Source: Piezodorus guildinii
Taxonomy: Eukaryota; Arthropoda; Insecta; Hemiptera; Pentatomidae
Direction: 5' to 3'
Assembly (NCBI GenBank): GCA_023052935.1
Contig: CM041293.1
Span: forward strand, 55,354,725-55,418,724
Length of the DNA stretch: 64,000 nucleotides
Every line of letters begins with the position of its first letter. Position 1 is the first letter of the stretch. The position numbers and the translations under genes are program-made. Below, one piece after another: positions 1-10,524 of the stretch. The notes beneath the pieces were generated by a model that did not search any database, was not told where the DNA came from, and saw nothing but the letters and a program-made list of their open reading frames with translations.

Positions 1-499
1 TACTTCAACAATCTTGTTAAAACATCTTCTAATACCGTTATGATGTTATTAATATTGTAGGTTTAATCTGAACACTTCCTTTTATGTTAATATTACAATT
101 TTACTCATTGTTGTCAGATCCCGTCTAGAAATATGGTACGTATTTTCCAGTTTACCCAACCTTTTGTACGTACTTTCCTATCTACCTGCCTATATTCCTT
201 ATAACCAAATTGAACCTAGTTTCCACTCACCTACCAGACGGTACGTATCTCCACTGTACTCCATTTTGTTAATGGTTTTTATTTCATGTAATTTTTTCTT
301 ATATATTTGTACATTATCTTTAGTCATTATCTGGTCTGTATAGCTCTCATTAGTATACCTTTATCATTGTAATTTAATTAATTGATTTCTTTACACATCT
401 ATTTTCTTTTATGTTATAATATTGACATTCTCTAGTGAAATTGTTAATTTTTTTTTTTTTAAATAGTATTTGTAATCTTATTTTAAATGTATCCTTTTT

Positions 500-612
500 G
501 TATCTTTTTAGCCCTGATGATGACCCACAATGGGGTCGAAACGTTGGCAAACAATAAAATAGTTGAAACTATTCAGTTGTTTCATTTAATGACCGCCACC
601 CGGACTAATTCC
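500..612 (+). repeat. Penelope-like terminal repeat end with hammerhead-like core
   Basis: CTGATGA at 514-520, a GACCC/GGGTC stem and GAAAC at 538-542 followed by GTT resemble a hammerhead ribozyme core. The downstream tail (AATAAA-rich, then a GACCGCCACCCGGACTAATT block at 590-609) recurs at 45.1 kb and 49.7 kb, so this is an interspersed repeat. Hammerheads are known in terminal repeats of Penelope-like retroelements; assignment to that class is inference. An extra base between CTGANGA and the stem departs from the canonical core. The block around 225-245 (tagtttccactcacctacc) also recurs upstream of the other copies, so the unit may extend to about 220. Confidence 0.55.
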
Positions 613-1505
613 TTCAGTTATTATTTACCGTTAATGGTTCTACTACTAAGTCATTAAAATTAATATTCTCTTATAACGATATTGCATATTCTGATTGGTA
701 TCACCTAGCGATTTAGATATGTCATGAAGTGTAGTTTATTTTTTGGAATTTATCGTTTAATTATAATCTATGATACAATTGAATATTATAATTATTAAAT
801 TGTTTTTCATTTTTTACCTATGTTGAAATGGTCCTGTACTGAAAAGAAAAATCTGGTGCGCGTAACACACTACTTTCTAGAGATGAAAATAAATTGTTAA
901 AGAATCTATTATGTTACTAGATGGCCTGTCTAAACTATGTCTTACTGAAAATGGTCATGGCGTTTACGCGTGATGCGATGACCAAGGAAAAGTGGGATTC
1001 ATTTTTATGTATGTAGATAAAGAGATTACTTTAGGAAATAATAAAAAAAAACAAAGCTATTTACCCAAGTAACTCTTTATTTCTTTCATAAGATCCTTCT
1101 CATGACTGATATAAACATTACAAAAAAATAATTAGAGAATACACGCGTGATGCTTTGACCAAGGGATCAGAATGAAACATGATATTAAAGCCCATTAAAT
1201 TTTACTTCGATATAACGAGTTTAATTTGTAGATTAAATTGCAGCATTGGAAATAATATTTGATATAAGATCATTTGGGAGGTAAGTAGATATTGATGTAA
1301 GTTGAGGCTATAGAATGGATTGATAAGAAGTGATTCTGGTATTGCTGTTCTCAAGTGATAAGGTCATATCGGTCTTTTCTAATTGTTCCTTCCGAGATAC
1401 TTTATCGTTCCTGAGTAATTAGATAATTTTTTCTCTTTTTATGATTATATTAAGGTAGGGGGTTATACTCAAGGTTATGTGTTTTAGTATATTTAATGTT
1501 TATTT
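613..1505. other. AT-rich stretch with family A scraps
   Basis: No gene seen. 846-890 (atctggtgcgcgtaacacac) and 1160-1235 (matching the block with attaaagcccattaaatttt) are short minus-oriented pieces of family A. A short direct repeat (cgcgtgatgc) occurs near 967 and 1144. Confidence 0.4.
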
Positions 1506-2412
1506 TTACTTTCCTATACAGGAAATATATAGTAAGGGTTAGTATATAGTATATATAGTAAGTTAGGGTTAGTATATAGTTAAGGTTAGTTTAGCGATCT
1601 TGTAAATTTTCGAATTCCAGTTTTCAACGGAATATACACGTTTTAGGGTCCCCTGAGTACAAATAACCAAGTCCCGAAAAAAACAATAAGTTTTATAAGA
1701 CTGAAATTTTGTATTTTAAGAGCATCTATGCCCGAGATGCTGGAGCAACTTTTATATTTGATTTTTTCAATGTAACCAGACCATAAGGATTTCTTTTTGT
1801 TCATTGTCGTTATTTCTAAGGGGACTTTATCCGAGAATCATTTGTTTTTATTACTTTTTCAAGGACGGCTCTGACGATTTTGGTTAAATTCGCTATGTTG
1901 GTGTAAAACATGGCTCATATATCATGGAGGTTTCATTCTGATTGAAATGGTCTGTCTGGGCTTAAATGTGGTTATTTTAAATTTTCTTCCTCTCCTTAGA
2001 GTTTTTTTTTTTTTTTTTTACTTTACCATTCGTATATTTCCAATATCAGAGCGCTGAGCCGTGGTTAGAGAAACCGAGTAAGGGGGAAATCGAAATGGCT
2101 ATATGGAAATTGATAAGACGTAAGAATTATAATGTAGACCTATAATATAACGTTGTAAAGCTGTAGATTTTAGAAAAAAAAACCGCATACATCTTATACA
2201 CAATGTTGTATTAGGTAATTAAGGGTGTTGATGGAAAGGAGATAAAACTATTTCATTGTTGTAGATACTAATTTATATTGTTTGATTATTTAATAAAAAA
2301 TGAATGTTTCCATAGAAGTTCTGTGTAGTACTCTAAACCTTTTTCAACTTGAATTTAATTTTAAAGTTCTTAAATTGATTTTAACTACCTAGGTGTGTGA
2401 GTCCTGTGTTCT
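1506..2412 (+). repeat. Family A interspersed repeat, degraded full-length
   Basis: Family A is the commonest repeat in the window. It begins TTTCACTTACC followed by a CTATATAT/ATATATAG hairpin and ends GGAGGTAAGTGAAAGTCGTG. This copy has the diagnostic inner blocks (attttcgaattccag near 1606, gttttagggtcccctgag near 1639, the ~2000-2350 AT-rich half). It is non-coding. A poly-T run near 2009-2020 interrupts it. Strand is assigned by the hairpin end being first. Confidence 0.7.
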
Positions 2413-2447
2413 CCAAACTATATTATTAAATTTATTATGATTTATTT

Positions 2448-3282
2448 TTTCTACCTATGTATATGACACCTGCGTGTTATCAGTTGGTTAAGATCCATTT
2501 GTTGCTTCAAATACACTTCAAGCCCACATCAAAGACCTAGTAGTATGGTGTCAGAACTGGAGAATAAAAATAAATTCCAACAAATCCCATCAAATAACAA
2601 ACGCCGTAAACCTTCGACTTCCTGCCCTACAGTATCCTTTAATAACACTCAACTAGTTCCTGTTGAACTGATCCGATACTTTGGACTTCTTCTTGACAAA
2701 CGACTAACTTGGAATTCACATACACGACTAAAACGACAGGAAACTGCTCGCCGCTTTAGGCTACTTCAACACTTATAGACAAACGATCAAACCTTCCTCT
2801 GAACTACAAAAGGCTCATCTACATGACTATTATAAGACCAATCTGGACTTACGGAGTAGAGCTTTGGGGCTCTACTTAACCATCAAATTCTTCCCGCATC
2901 CAATCCTTACAATCCAAAATCCTTCGTAAAATCCTCAACGCTCCATACTTAGTCACGAATAAACTTATCCATAAAGACCTTAATGTTCCCTATGTTACTG
3001 TTTTGGCCCAGAACAGGTATCAATGCTTTCATGAAATCTCCATTCTCACACTAACCCACTAGTTTCAATCCTTTCTTCCCCTTCAATTCCATATAATCCT
3101 CCGAGGCGCCTGAAAAGGAAATGGCTCCGGGACCTTCTAGTATAGAATATTTTTAGAGTGGTGCCACTGGGTAGTGTCTCTACATGTAATTATGACAGTT
3201 TTATATATTACCATCTCATTTACTAATGTATTTTTATTTAATACAGTTGTAAATATCAAAATAAATATGTTTAAAGAAAATA
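2448..3282 (+). mobile_element. 5'-truncated Jockey-clade LINE copy
   Basis: Closely matches the 3' end of the main LINE (about 31732-32560), beginning just upstream of the YADD-motif codons (here altered to tatatgacacc) and running through the 3' UTR to an A-rich tail. Coding is broken: a 77-codon frame at 2545-2778 ends at a one-base deletion relative to the intact copy. Flanks show an 11-bp TSD, atgatttattt, at 2437-2447 and 3283-3293. Dead 5'-truncated insertion typical of target-primed reverse transcription. Confidence 0.85.
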
Positions 3283-3293
3283 ATGATTTATTT

Positions 3294-4030
3294 AATTGAT
3301 ATATTTACCTGGATTGATCAAATAAGTAATCTAGAAATTATGTACTAATCAGCCCAATGTTTTACACATTTTCTATCAGTTTAATAGATACTCATATTCT
3401 CTACGAAGTTGAAAAAGTATCTTATATTAATTGGACCGGTTTAGTTAATATAGGGCTTGTTGCAACGTTGCACTGACTACGTTTTCAACTACCCTGCCCT
3501 TATTCCCATGGAAACCAGTTAATTTTTTTTTTTTATTCTTTTTATCCTTAAAAAAAAATCTAAGTTACTATTTACATCAAATAGTACATTGTTAATTCAT
3601 TCCGTTGTGTTCGTAGAAGGTCAGTTTTTCTTCACATTTTGAAATCACCTTCATTCCGATTTATTCAGTCTTATATGTGTCGCTTTACATCCCGTCTGTC
3701 TAACGTTATTATTTAATTACTAAATCTAATTATTGTTAAACAACATAATATAACATGATTCTACAACATATGATTATAGCTAGGAATCCGTTTAAATGAT
3801 CAGATAGAATTATAAGCTATAACAAGCATTAATCTCTATGTATATCAAACTAGCTGTTACCAGCGACTTCGTCCGTCCAAATTTCTGTTATTATTATCAG
3901 GATTTAGCAGTTTAAAAAAAAAATATATGTTTTAAAGAACTTCTTTGTAAATGATATTTTTAGTTTTATTCTCTTGTGGCAGAAGAACGTTCTTATTTTC
4001 TCCGCAATCCGATCTTGACAATGCGACATA
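3294..4030. other. AT-rich, no feature recognised
   Basis: Homopolymer runs and AT-rich sequence; no coding frame with recognisable content and no clear repeat boundary. Confidence 0.4.
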
Positions 4031-4032
4031 TA

Positions 4033-4543
4033 CAGTGAGTGAGCTTTGAAAGTATTCGGAATTCACTATCATTATGTAATTTACTTGCTTTTGAGTTATT
4101 ATTTCTGTTTTTAAAGAGTTGTTACTCACTTTATAATGTTAAGAGGAAGGGATACATTTGACGAACCCAAAAATCACGACAATAGTCATTTTATATTTAA
4201 CGGTTCCGACGTTAATTTACTTAAAATAAAAAATAGGAGTGTCAAAAGTATTCGGAATTAAGTGGTTTCCGATTTGGAATTTAGTGAGAATTTGAACATT
4301 TCCGATTTAAACAAAAAAAAGATTTTCGAATACTTTTGACGCTGAATGATCTGGTAATTTTACAAAATTAATTGTTTAATCTTAAAAAAAAATAAACATT
4401 TGGTTATCTGGTTGGTGATTTTGCTTTATGGAAGTCTCTTTTAAAGATTTATGAATTAAAAAGGATTATATAAATTAATAGTTGTGAAATATAATTATTA
4501 AATAAAAGGAAATAGGAATTCCGAATACTTTTGACACTCACTG
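4033..4543. mobile_element. Tc1/mariner-type miniature element (TA-flanked)
   Basis: 511-bp element with ~30-bp terminal inverted repeats (CAGTGAGTG...AAGTATTCGGAATTC on the left; its complement ending at 4543 on the right) and TA on both sides (4031-4032 and 4544-4545), the target signature of the Tc1/mariner superfamily. A second, shorter inverted pair (tcaaaagtattcggaatt near 4232 and its complement near 4323) lies inside. No transposase, hence non-autonomous. Confidence 0.85.
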
Positions 4544-4787
4544 TAGTTGGCAGTGTGAGAAGCATTCTTGACGTAAATCGATTCCTATTCCCTGTGATTC
4601 ATTAATTGTTACGACGAAATATAATTCAACGGAAAATTATATTGTTTTAAAATTTAAAGGTAAATCATTTGGAATCATTGGGATGCGAGGTCAATTTCCT
4701 CCGTTTTTTCCACATTTTCCACTGATTCTTCACTCCTATTGATCGCAGTGTGATGCTTATAGCCTCGATAAGTGGACTATCCAACAC

Positions 4788-4970
4788 ACAAAAAAAAAAA
4801 TCTTTGCGGGCAACACACGACTTTCACTTACCACCATTTTTAAACTCAATGAAAGAATTTTCAAATACACTTAAAGATAAAAATACGTGAAACTATTAAA
4901 GAATTAATTAAATTGAATTTATATAGAAATATGTGTTTTATTAAAAAATCTATTGCATTATTATCTAAAA
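4788..4970 (-). repeat. Family A, partial terminal copy
   Basis: Only the GGTGCGGGCAACACACGACT-side end of family A is present. It is immediately followed by a second copy that repeats the same ~180 bases, so this is a tandem duplication of the terminal part. Confidence 0.7.
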
Positions 4971-5853
4971 AAATCTGGTGCGGGCAACACACGACTTTTA
5001 CTTACATCGATTTTTAAAATCAATGAAAGAATTTTCAAATACAGTTAGAGATAAAAATACGTGAAACTATTAAGGAATTAATCAAATTGAATTTATATAG
5101 AAACTTAGTGTTTTATTAAAAAATCTATTATATTATATCTAAAATAATCAGTTAGTTTCATCTTCTTCTCATCACTCTCTATTAACTTCAAAAGCTTGTG
5201 TATGAGATGATATTTTTTCTAAAATCATTAGCTTTCCAACGGTATATCATACATGTATATTACTGCTCTTATGTTCAAAAACGAAAAATTTCATTAAAAA
5301 TATATTTTTTCTGTTTTCTCCTTTAGTTGGGTATCGAATTTATTCAATTTATATATTTACCTATTTTTCATCAGTGTTAACAAGATAATCTAGTTATTAT
5401 TATTGAATCTAACAAAATTAAAGGTATTTTAGGGGAAGAAAATTTAAAATATCGGCATTTAAGCCCTGTCAGACCATTTTTATCCAAATAAAACCGACAT
5501 GATATTAAAGCCCAATAAATTTTACATCGATATAGCGAGTTTAATCAAAATCGTCGGAACCGTTTTTGAGAAAATCGAAAAAAGGTGCAAAATGCATGTA
5601 TAAAGTGGCTCATTAATGAAAAAGTTTTGTCACGTCTCGGGCGTATAGTTGTCTTAAATATGAAATTTCAGTTTCATAGGATACCTTACCACACACACAC
5701 ACACAGACCTTTTTCGGGACTTGGTTATTTGGACTCAGGGGACCCTAAAACGTGTATTTCCGTTGAAAACTGGAATTCGAAAATTTTCACGATCGCAATA
5801 CTTTCCTTACTATATATAGTAAGTGAAAGTAAAAATTTCAATTCGAAGCAGTA
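4971..5853 (-). repeat. Family A, nearly full-length
   Basis: Runs from ctggtgcgggcaacacacga through to the gtaagtgaaagtaaaa end. It contains a short CA microsatellite (5692-5704) at the position where the copy at 19.3 kb has a long TG run. The 89-codon frame at 5585-5854 is just the repeat read through and has no protein support. Confidence 0.75.
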
Positions 5854-6092
5854 GTTTTTGAGATTAGCGCGTTAAACAAACAAACTCTTGAGCTTTATAA
5901 TATTAGTATAGATGAAGCGGGATTTTTGTTTCCGCCAACTCTAATCTTCTAAACCACAAGACTCGTTTTGATACTCTTCTCACCATCATTTAGGGTATTC
6001 ATTCCAGAAGGTTTATTAGTAAAATACATCTCATTTGAATTTTTCTTTTAACGGGGAAAATAAATTTACTGTTTCAAAAACTTAATCTTGAA
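5854..6092. other. Spacer, nothing recognised
   Basis: AT-rich sequence between family A and the RTE-like LINE; no supported feature. Confidence 0.4.
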
Positions 6093-6106
6093 ATATAAGT
6101 AGTAAT

Positions 6107-6645
6107 TTTTTTTTTTTTTTTCGTCAGGAATCTCTTCAATTAGAAGGTTTCCTCAACCAAACTCCTGCCCCAGCAGGTCTTCCCATCTCTGCCGGTCCAT
6201 CGCGTCCTCCTCCGACAGCCCCCTACCAGCCATACTCTCCACCACTCTATCCTTCCATCTAACTAGGGATCTTCCTCTCCTTCTTCTTCCATCTGCCTCC
6301 CAATCCATAATTATTTTAGGTAAGCGGTTGTCTCCCATTCGTTTCACATGGCCGTACCCCCTCAGCCTCCTTTCTTCCATCCCCTCAAGAATGTTGTACT
6401 TTATTTCAAGTGCTTCTCTTATATTGACATTTTTCACCCTTTCGATTCTCGATATTCTTACCGCTCTCCTCCAAAAATCTATCTCTACAGAAAGAATTTT
6501 TTTTCCCTGGGCTATGCTGAGGGGCCATGTCTCCGAACCATACAACATTATGCTCTCTACCAAAGCTTTGTATATGAGCTTCTTCGTTTTTATCATTATA
6601 TTGCTGCTCCAGAGTAATGATTTGTATGAGTTGAGTTGTTACTAC
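6107..6645 (-). mobile_element. RTE-like LINE 3' end, 5'-truncated, with TSD
   Basis: Flanked by a perfect 14-bp TSD, atataagtagtaat, at 6093-6106 and 6646-6659. The poly-A tail appears as poly-T at 6107-6121. The insert encodes the C-terminus of a LINE reverse transcriptase in the minus strand. The perfect TSD and long open frame suggest a fairly recent insertion. Confidence 0.9.
6153..6596 (-). pseudogene. LINE reverse transcriptase C-terminal fragment
   Basis: 147 open codons. The frame holds the post-polymerase part of an RTE-like reverse transcriptase: LYGSETWPLS near the start, then RRLRGYGHVKRM, then RRRRGRSLVRWKDRV, and DRQRWEDLL near the end. These are recurring landmarks of the RTE-type C-terminal region. 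The endonuclease and catalytic palm (YADD) are absent because of 5' truncation, so it cannot act alone. Clade assignment (RTE versus a relative) is moderately sure. Confidence 0.8.
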
Positions 6646-6659
6646 ATATAAGTAGTAAT

Positions 6660-7060
6660 ATAGACTATAATATACCATTGGAAAAAGCAAGTTTTTAAAA
6701 CAATATTTCGAACCGAATTGTAACTTTAACGTTGTTAACATAAATGGTAAGTTGTAATAAATCTATAAACCAACGCTGTTATTAATTATTTCAAATTAAA
6801 TATTCCTTCATGAAAACAGATGTTTTTTTACTGTAAACTAAATGGGATTTCCATGGAAACTTACTTTTAAAATATAATTTAAATAGCTAGCTCATTTCAA
6901 ATATTAATTAATAAAAAAAACGTAGGAATAGTCTCGGTTAAAGGCGGGAAATGCGTGTTATTATTCAGTTGCTAAATTTCTTAGCTCGCGGCTTCTGTTT
7001 TGAAACTTAAGGGTTAGAATTTATAAAACTATTATTCTTTCGACAGTCCTTACGGATATG
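6660..7060. other. AT-rich spacer
   Basis: No supported feature; 6950-7010 resembles the noncoding/coding strand of the RTE-like family (ctaaatttcttagctcgcgg is related to 39.15 kb) so the LINE fragment that follows may extend this far in broken form. Confidence 0.4.
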
Positions 7061-7475
7061 AAATACGCTTACTTTGAAGGATGAAAAATGGCTTAAGGTT
7101 TTTGAAAATAAGGTACTGCATAAAATATTTGGTCCGAACAGAGATAAGGCCACTGGGGAGTTTAGAAGGTCGCACAACGCGGAATTATGGAACTTGCACC
7201 CTGTGAATATAATTCCTAATAAGGTGTTAGCATCGCGGAGACTCAAATGGCGAGTAAAGTTGTTCGGCTCGGTGAGGAACGAATTCCGAGAAAGTAGGTA
7301 TTCGCTGATCCGGCTGGTAAGCGTCCGAAAGGTAGAACGAAGCGTCGATGGAAGGATTGCGTTAATGCTGATCTCTGGGGTTTGGGCTTGAACGGTGAAC
7401 ATTGGACGAGTCTGTGCAGGCGGAGTTCACCGTATCGCCATCAAACCTTCGGGTTCGCTAACCCTATTATTATTT
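7010..7475 (+). pseudogene. RTE-like LINE 3' fragment (family B)
   Basis: Encodes TLKDEKWLKVFENKVLHKIF, then TGEFRRSHNAELW and ASRRLKW, the C-terminal landmarks of an RTE-like reverse transcriptase. It ends at gggttcgctaaccctatt followed by an ATT microsatellite-like tail. Four further copies of this family occur at 16.9, 38.6-39.5, 58.1 and 62.3 kb. The frame is broken near 7310 and the polymerase core is missing. Confidence 0.8.
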
Positions 7476-7872
7476 TGATGCCCATCGTATTAGCCTTAAT
7501 TATTTACATTAGGATAAAAGAATGGTTGAACTAGTTCTTAATTTTAACTGGAACTTGTGTCGAGATAGGTCATGTTATAAATAACTTTTCTCTTTTGGGC
7601 CTACGTTACCTTTAGCTATTTTCGGAACTAGTGTCTTTTTTTTCCGCACAAATGGAAGTGAAAGGTGGATAAGGGATAGTAGAGGGCTCTAAGGGGATTA
7701 TTTTTCTAAAGATTAGTATACAGGTTTAAATATATTTTGGATTTTACTCAATTCATTCCTATTATTAGTTTATATTTATCTCACTTAATCAGAAGTCATG
7801 ACTTTCTATCAAGAATTTTTTTTAAATCATTATTAATCTTATTTGTTTATTTTTTTTAATGATACTCCTTTT
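7476..7872. other. AT-rich spacer
   Basis: No gene or bounded repeat recognised. Confidence 0.4.
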
Positions 7873-8188
7873 ATGAGAGAAGTTGGTTGAGGGTGCAGTC
7901 AATTTAACACACAATTAAGCGTAAACTTAATTTATTGGTGCCGACGTTTCGGCCTTAATTATAGGCCTTCTTCAGGGTGAATGTGTGAGCTGAAAGACGT
8001 CAGTCAACAACAATCAATTGCTAATCATTAATAACAATCAATAATCGTTGTTGTTGACTGACGTCTTACAGCTCACACAACCACTCTGAAGAAGGCCTAT
8101 AATTTAGGCCGAAACGTCGGCACCAATAAATTAAGTTTACGCTTAATTGTGTGTTAAATTGACTGCACCCTCAACCAACTTCTCTCAT
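7873..8188. repeat. 316-bp foldback palindrome with two hammerhead-like cores
   Basis: The left arm from atgagagaagttggttgagg is matched almost base for base by the complement of the right arm ending cttctctcat at 8188. Each arm carries a CTGAAGA...GAAACGTC motif: minus strand 7941-7975 and plus strand 8086-8120, with a GGCC-based stem between. The element has no coding content. Head-to-head terminal repeats are a known arrangement in Penelope-like elements; membership is inferred. Confidence 0.8.
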
Positions 8189-8453
8189 ATATACACACAG
8201 TCAACCATTGTCACTTCATAATAATCCTTTTAATTGGTTAAGAAAACAAATTACAATTTCGGCAGTCATAGGGACTGCAGATAGAAGTGAAAACGTTTTC
8301 TTAATTCTCGAATTGCGCAGGAATTTTGTTGGAAAGAAGAGAACGTTCATTATTGTAGACCATGTTGAGAGATGCATTTTTTTATTTTTTATAATTGTTT
8401 CATTTAATTATATACCATATTAATACCAATAAGAGATATATCATCTTGAAGTA

Positions 8454-9276
8454 TTGGGTTGTGTCACATGAAATGTCCGTTTTCAAGGTGAAGGATTTTT
8501 ATTAAAAATACGATATGAAAACAAGATAATTCTATTCGAAGTATTTACCTTCATTTTTCCCAACGCCACACCAACTTTTTTTATTCCCGAACTGAAAATC
8601 TCAGAGCTTTGAAGTGAAACAAAATCTGAAAACGCACTTTTCACTTGATCATCATTTTCAAAAATTTTTCTTTTGACGATGTTGTCTAAATTCCTGAACA
8701 GGTGGTAATCTGTTGGAGACAAGTCGGGAGAATATGGTGGGTGCGGAAGAACTTCGTAGCCCAGTTCTTTCAATTTTTGCGCGCTATGTTTTGAAATACG
8801 GGGTCTTGCTGCCGCTCAGTGAGATCATGAGGTACCCATGCATCGAGCTTTTTTACTTTCCCAATACACTTTAAATGTCTGGAAACGGGAGATGCACTTG
8901 CATTTAGTTGTGCTGAGAGTCCTTTAACTTTTTGGTATGGGTTTCCTTTTACTGTATGTTTGAGGGCATCGTTGTCTATTACGGACGAAGGTCTTCCTCG
9001 GGGCAAGTTTTCCTTGTCGGTATCCCCAGCTGAAAGCTTAGCAAACCGACGGCGAATGGTCCGTTCATTAACACTCCGTTCCTCAAACGCCTTGCAAATA
9101 CTTCTAGCGGCCTCAGCGGTTAAATGGCCGAGTTTAAACTCGTACAAAAATATTACTGGAAAATCGAGTGTTTCCATGTTCATATTTGGAGGTATACTGA
9201 AAAGTGGGTAATTGATTGCAAAGTTAATGTTTATAATACAAAGGTAGAGGATTAGTAACTTTAAATATGTAAACAT
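8454..9276 (-). pseudogene. mariner-like transposase, internally deleted
   Basis: The minus-strand frame 9276-8770 encodes the N-terminal DNA-binding half: FLYEFKLGHLTAEAARSICK, ERTIRRRFAKL, GRPSSVID and KKLDAWVPHDLTE. In a shifted frame (8773-8483) it continues with the C-terminal catalytic signature YSPDLSPTDYHLF. The stretch between, which carries the first two catalytic Asp residues, is deleted at about 8775-8810, so the enzyme is dead. The sequence ttgggttgtgtcacatgaaa at 8454, preceded by TA, looks like the terminal inverted repeat; I could not find its partner past 9276. Confidence 0.9.
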
Positions 9277-9279
9277 TCG

Positions 9280-9970
9280 GAAGTAAACAACAGAGATAAG
9301 CTTTATAGTTGCTTCACAGAGATAACCTCAATTTCTCTCCCAAGTAAACTAAAAATATATTTTTTAATTAGTAATGAAATATAAATTGCGTTTAAGTGAA
9401 ATCTTTATTTTATTTTATAGTTTTATTTAATAATTTCTAATGTTTTTAATTTGACTTAAATTTTCGTCGCGATTAATCGATTTTATGATATGTTTTTTCG
9501 GAAGTGTTATTATTGTTATAGTTCCTTTTAGTGTATTTCTATCGTATTAATTTTATATCGTTTTTAGACCAGGCAGAATGCTTAGCTTTTTGTCTTTGCC
9601 TTGCATGCCTGGAACCTTCCATACGTGCTTGGACTAAATAGGCCTTCCATTCTGTTCTGGAATTTCACTGAACTTTCTAAAGACATCAAGTACTTCCTGC
9701 TATAAGTTGTTAAGCTAACGTACCTATTACGAAATTATCTTCATATTTATTCTTTACGGGGTAACCTCCTGTCGTATGTTGAATATTTAATTCATCTACG
9801 TCGATTATGGAAATCTTATATAGCACCAAGAATTCACCCTCGAAATTTGAGCTACATTTCCATTTGGCCGTGACGGTTCATTTTATTTTTTCAACAGTTT
9901 TATCTAATTAAAAGATTTGAATATTTTAAAAAAAGGTTTTATATAATTTTATAATTATATATACGTATAA
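9280..9970. other. AT-rich, nothing recognised
   Basis: A small imperfect palindrome (aggcagaatg near 9573 and cattctgttc near 9648) is the only structure seen. Confidence 0.35.
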
Positions 9971-9979
9971 TCTGTGCCT

Positions 9980-10232
9980 GGGAGCTTTTAACCCTTTATT
10001 GCCCCGCCCTCCCCCTTGGCACGAGAACCCTCCTATAGCCTACAACGACGAAATTAGAGAGAACAAAAAGATAATAATAAGGGTATATTCTTAATGTTTT
10101 ATAAAATTATATACATATAACTTTATTATTATTTTATTTCACTCTTTGTAGACTAAAAGGAGAGTTCACTGTATGACCGCATGTCCCAGGGGAGAGGGCG
10201 GAGGATTAATACAGAGTTAAAAGCTTCCCGAG
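9980..10232. mobile_element. Miniature inverted-repeat element
   Basis: About 250 bp. Left end tgggagcttttaacccttta and a C-rich block (cgccctccccc, near 10005) are mirrored by the complement at the right (ggagagggcggagg near 10192; aaaagcttcccgagag near 10219). No coding capacity; flanks are AT-rich (ataattat on both sides). Confidence 0.7.
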
Positions 10233-10524
10233 AGCGAAATTCAAACTTCATAATTATTTTATTCTAATTTTCTTGTACTTAGGTCATCATTTATATACTT
10301 GTATTTAATATATATATATTAGAAATTATCTGTTCAGTTGAATGCTTTGTTATTTCCAAAAGGTTCTATATCCATTCATGGAAATTTTACATTGAGCGCA
10401 ATAACCTCTCATTACTATATTATTAAACCAACTTATTGGATGCTTTTCGCATTAAAATCTCGATTTTATTTATTTTTGATATAATAACACTATTTTAAAG
10501 TTATTGTATGAAATGTTTTGTTTT

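Noticed and set aside
5585..5854. Recurrent 60-90-codon frames in family A (also 14021, 22497, 54382, 62767)
   Set aside because: They read the same non-coding repeat in several frames and both strands; no conserved start, length or protein features.
6328..6741. Plus and minus frames of 89-111 codons over the RTE-like LINE
   Set aside because: Alternative-frame readings of the reverse transcriptase fragment.
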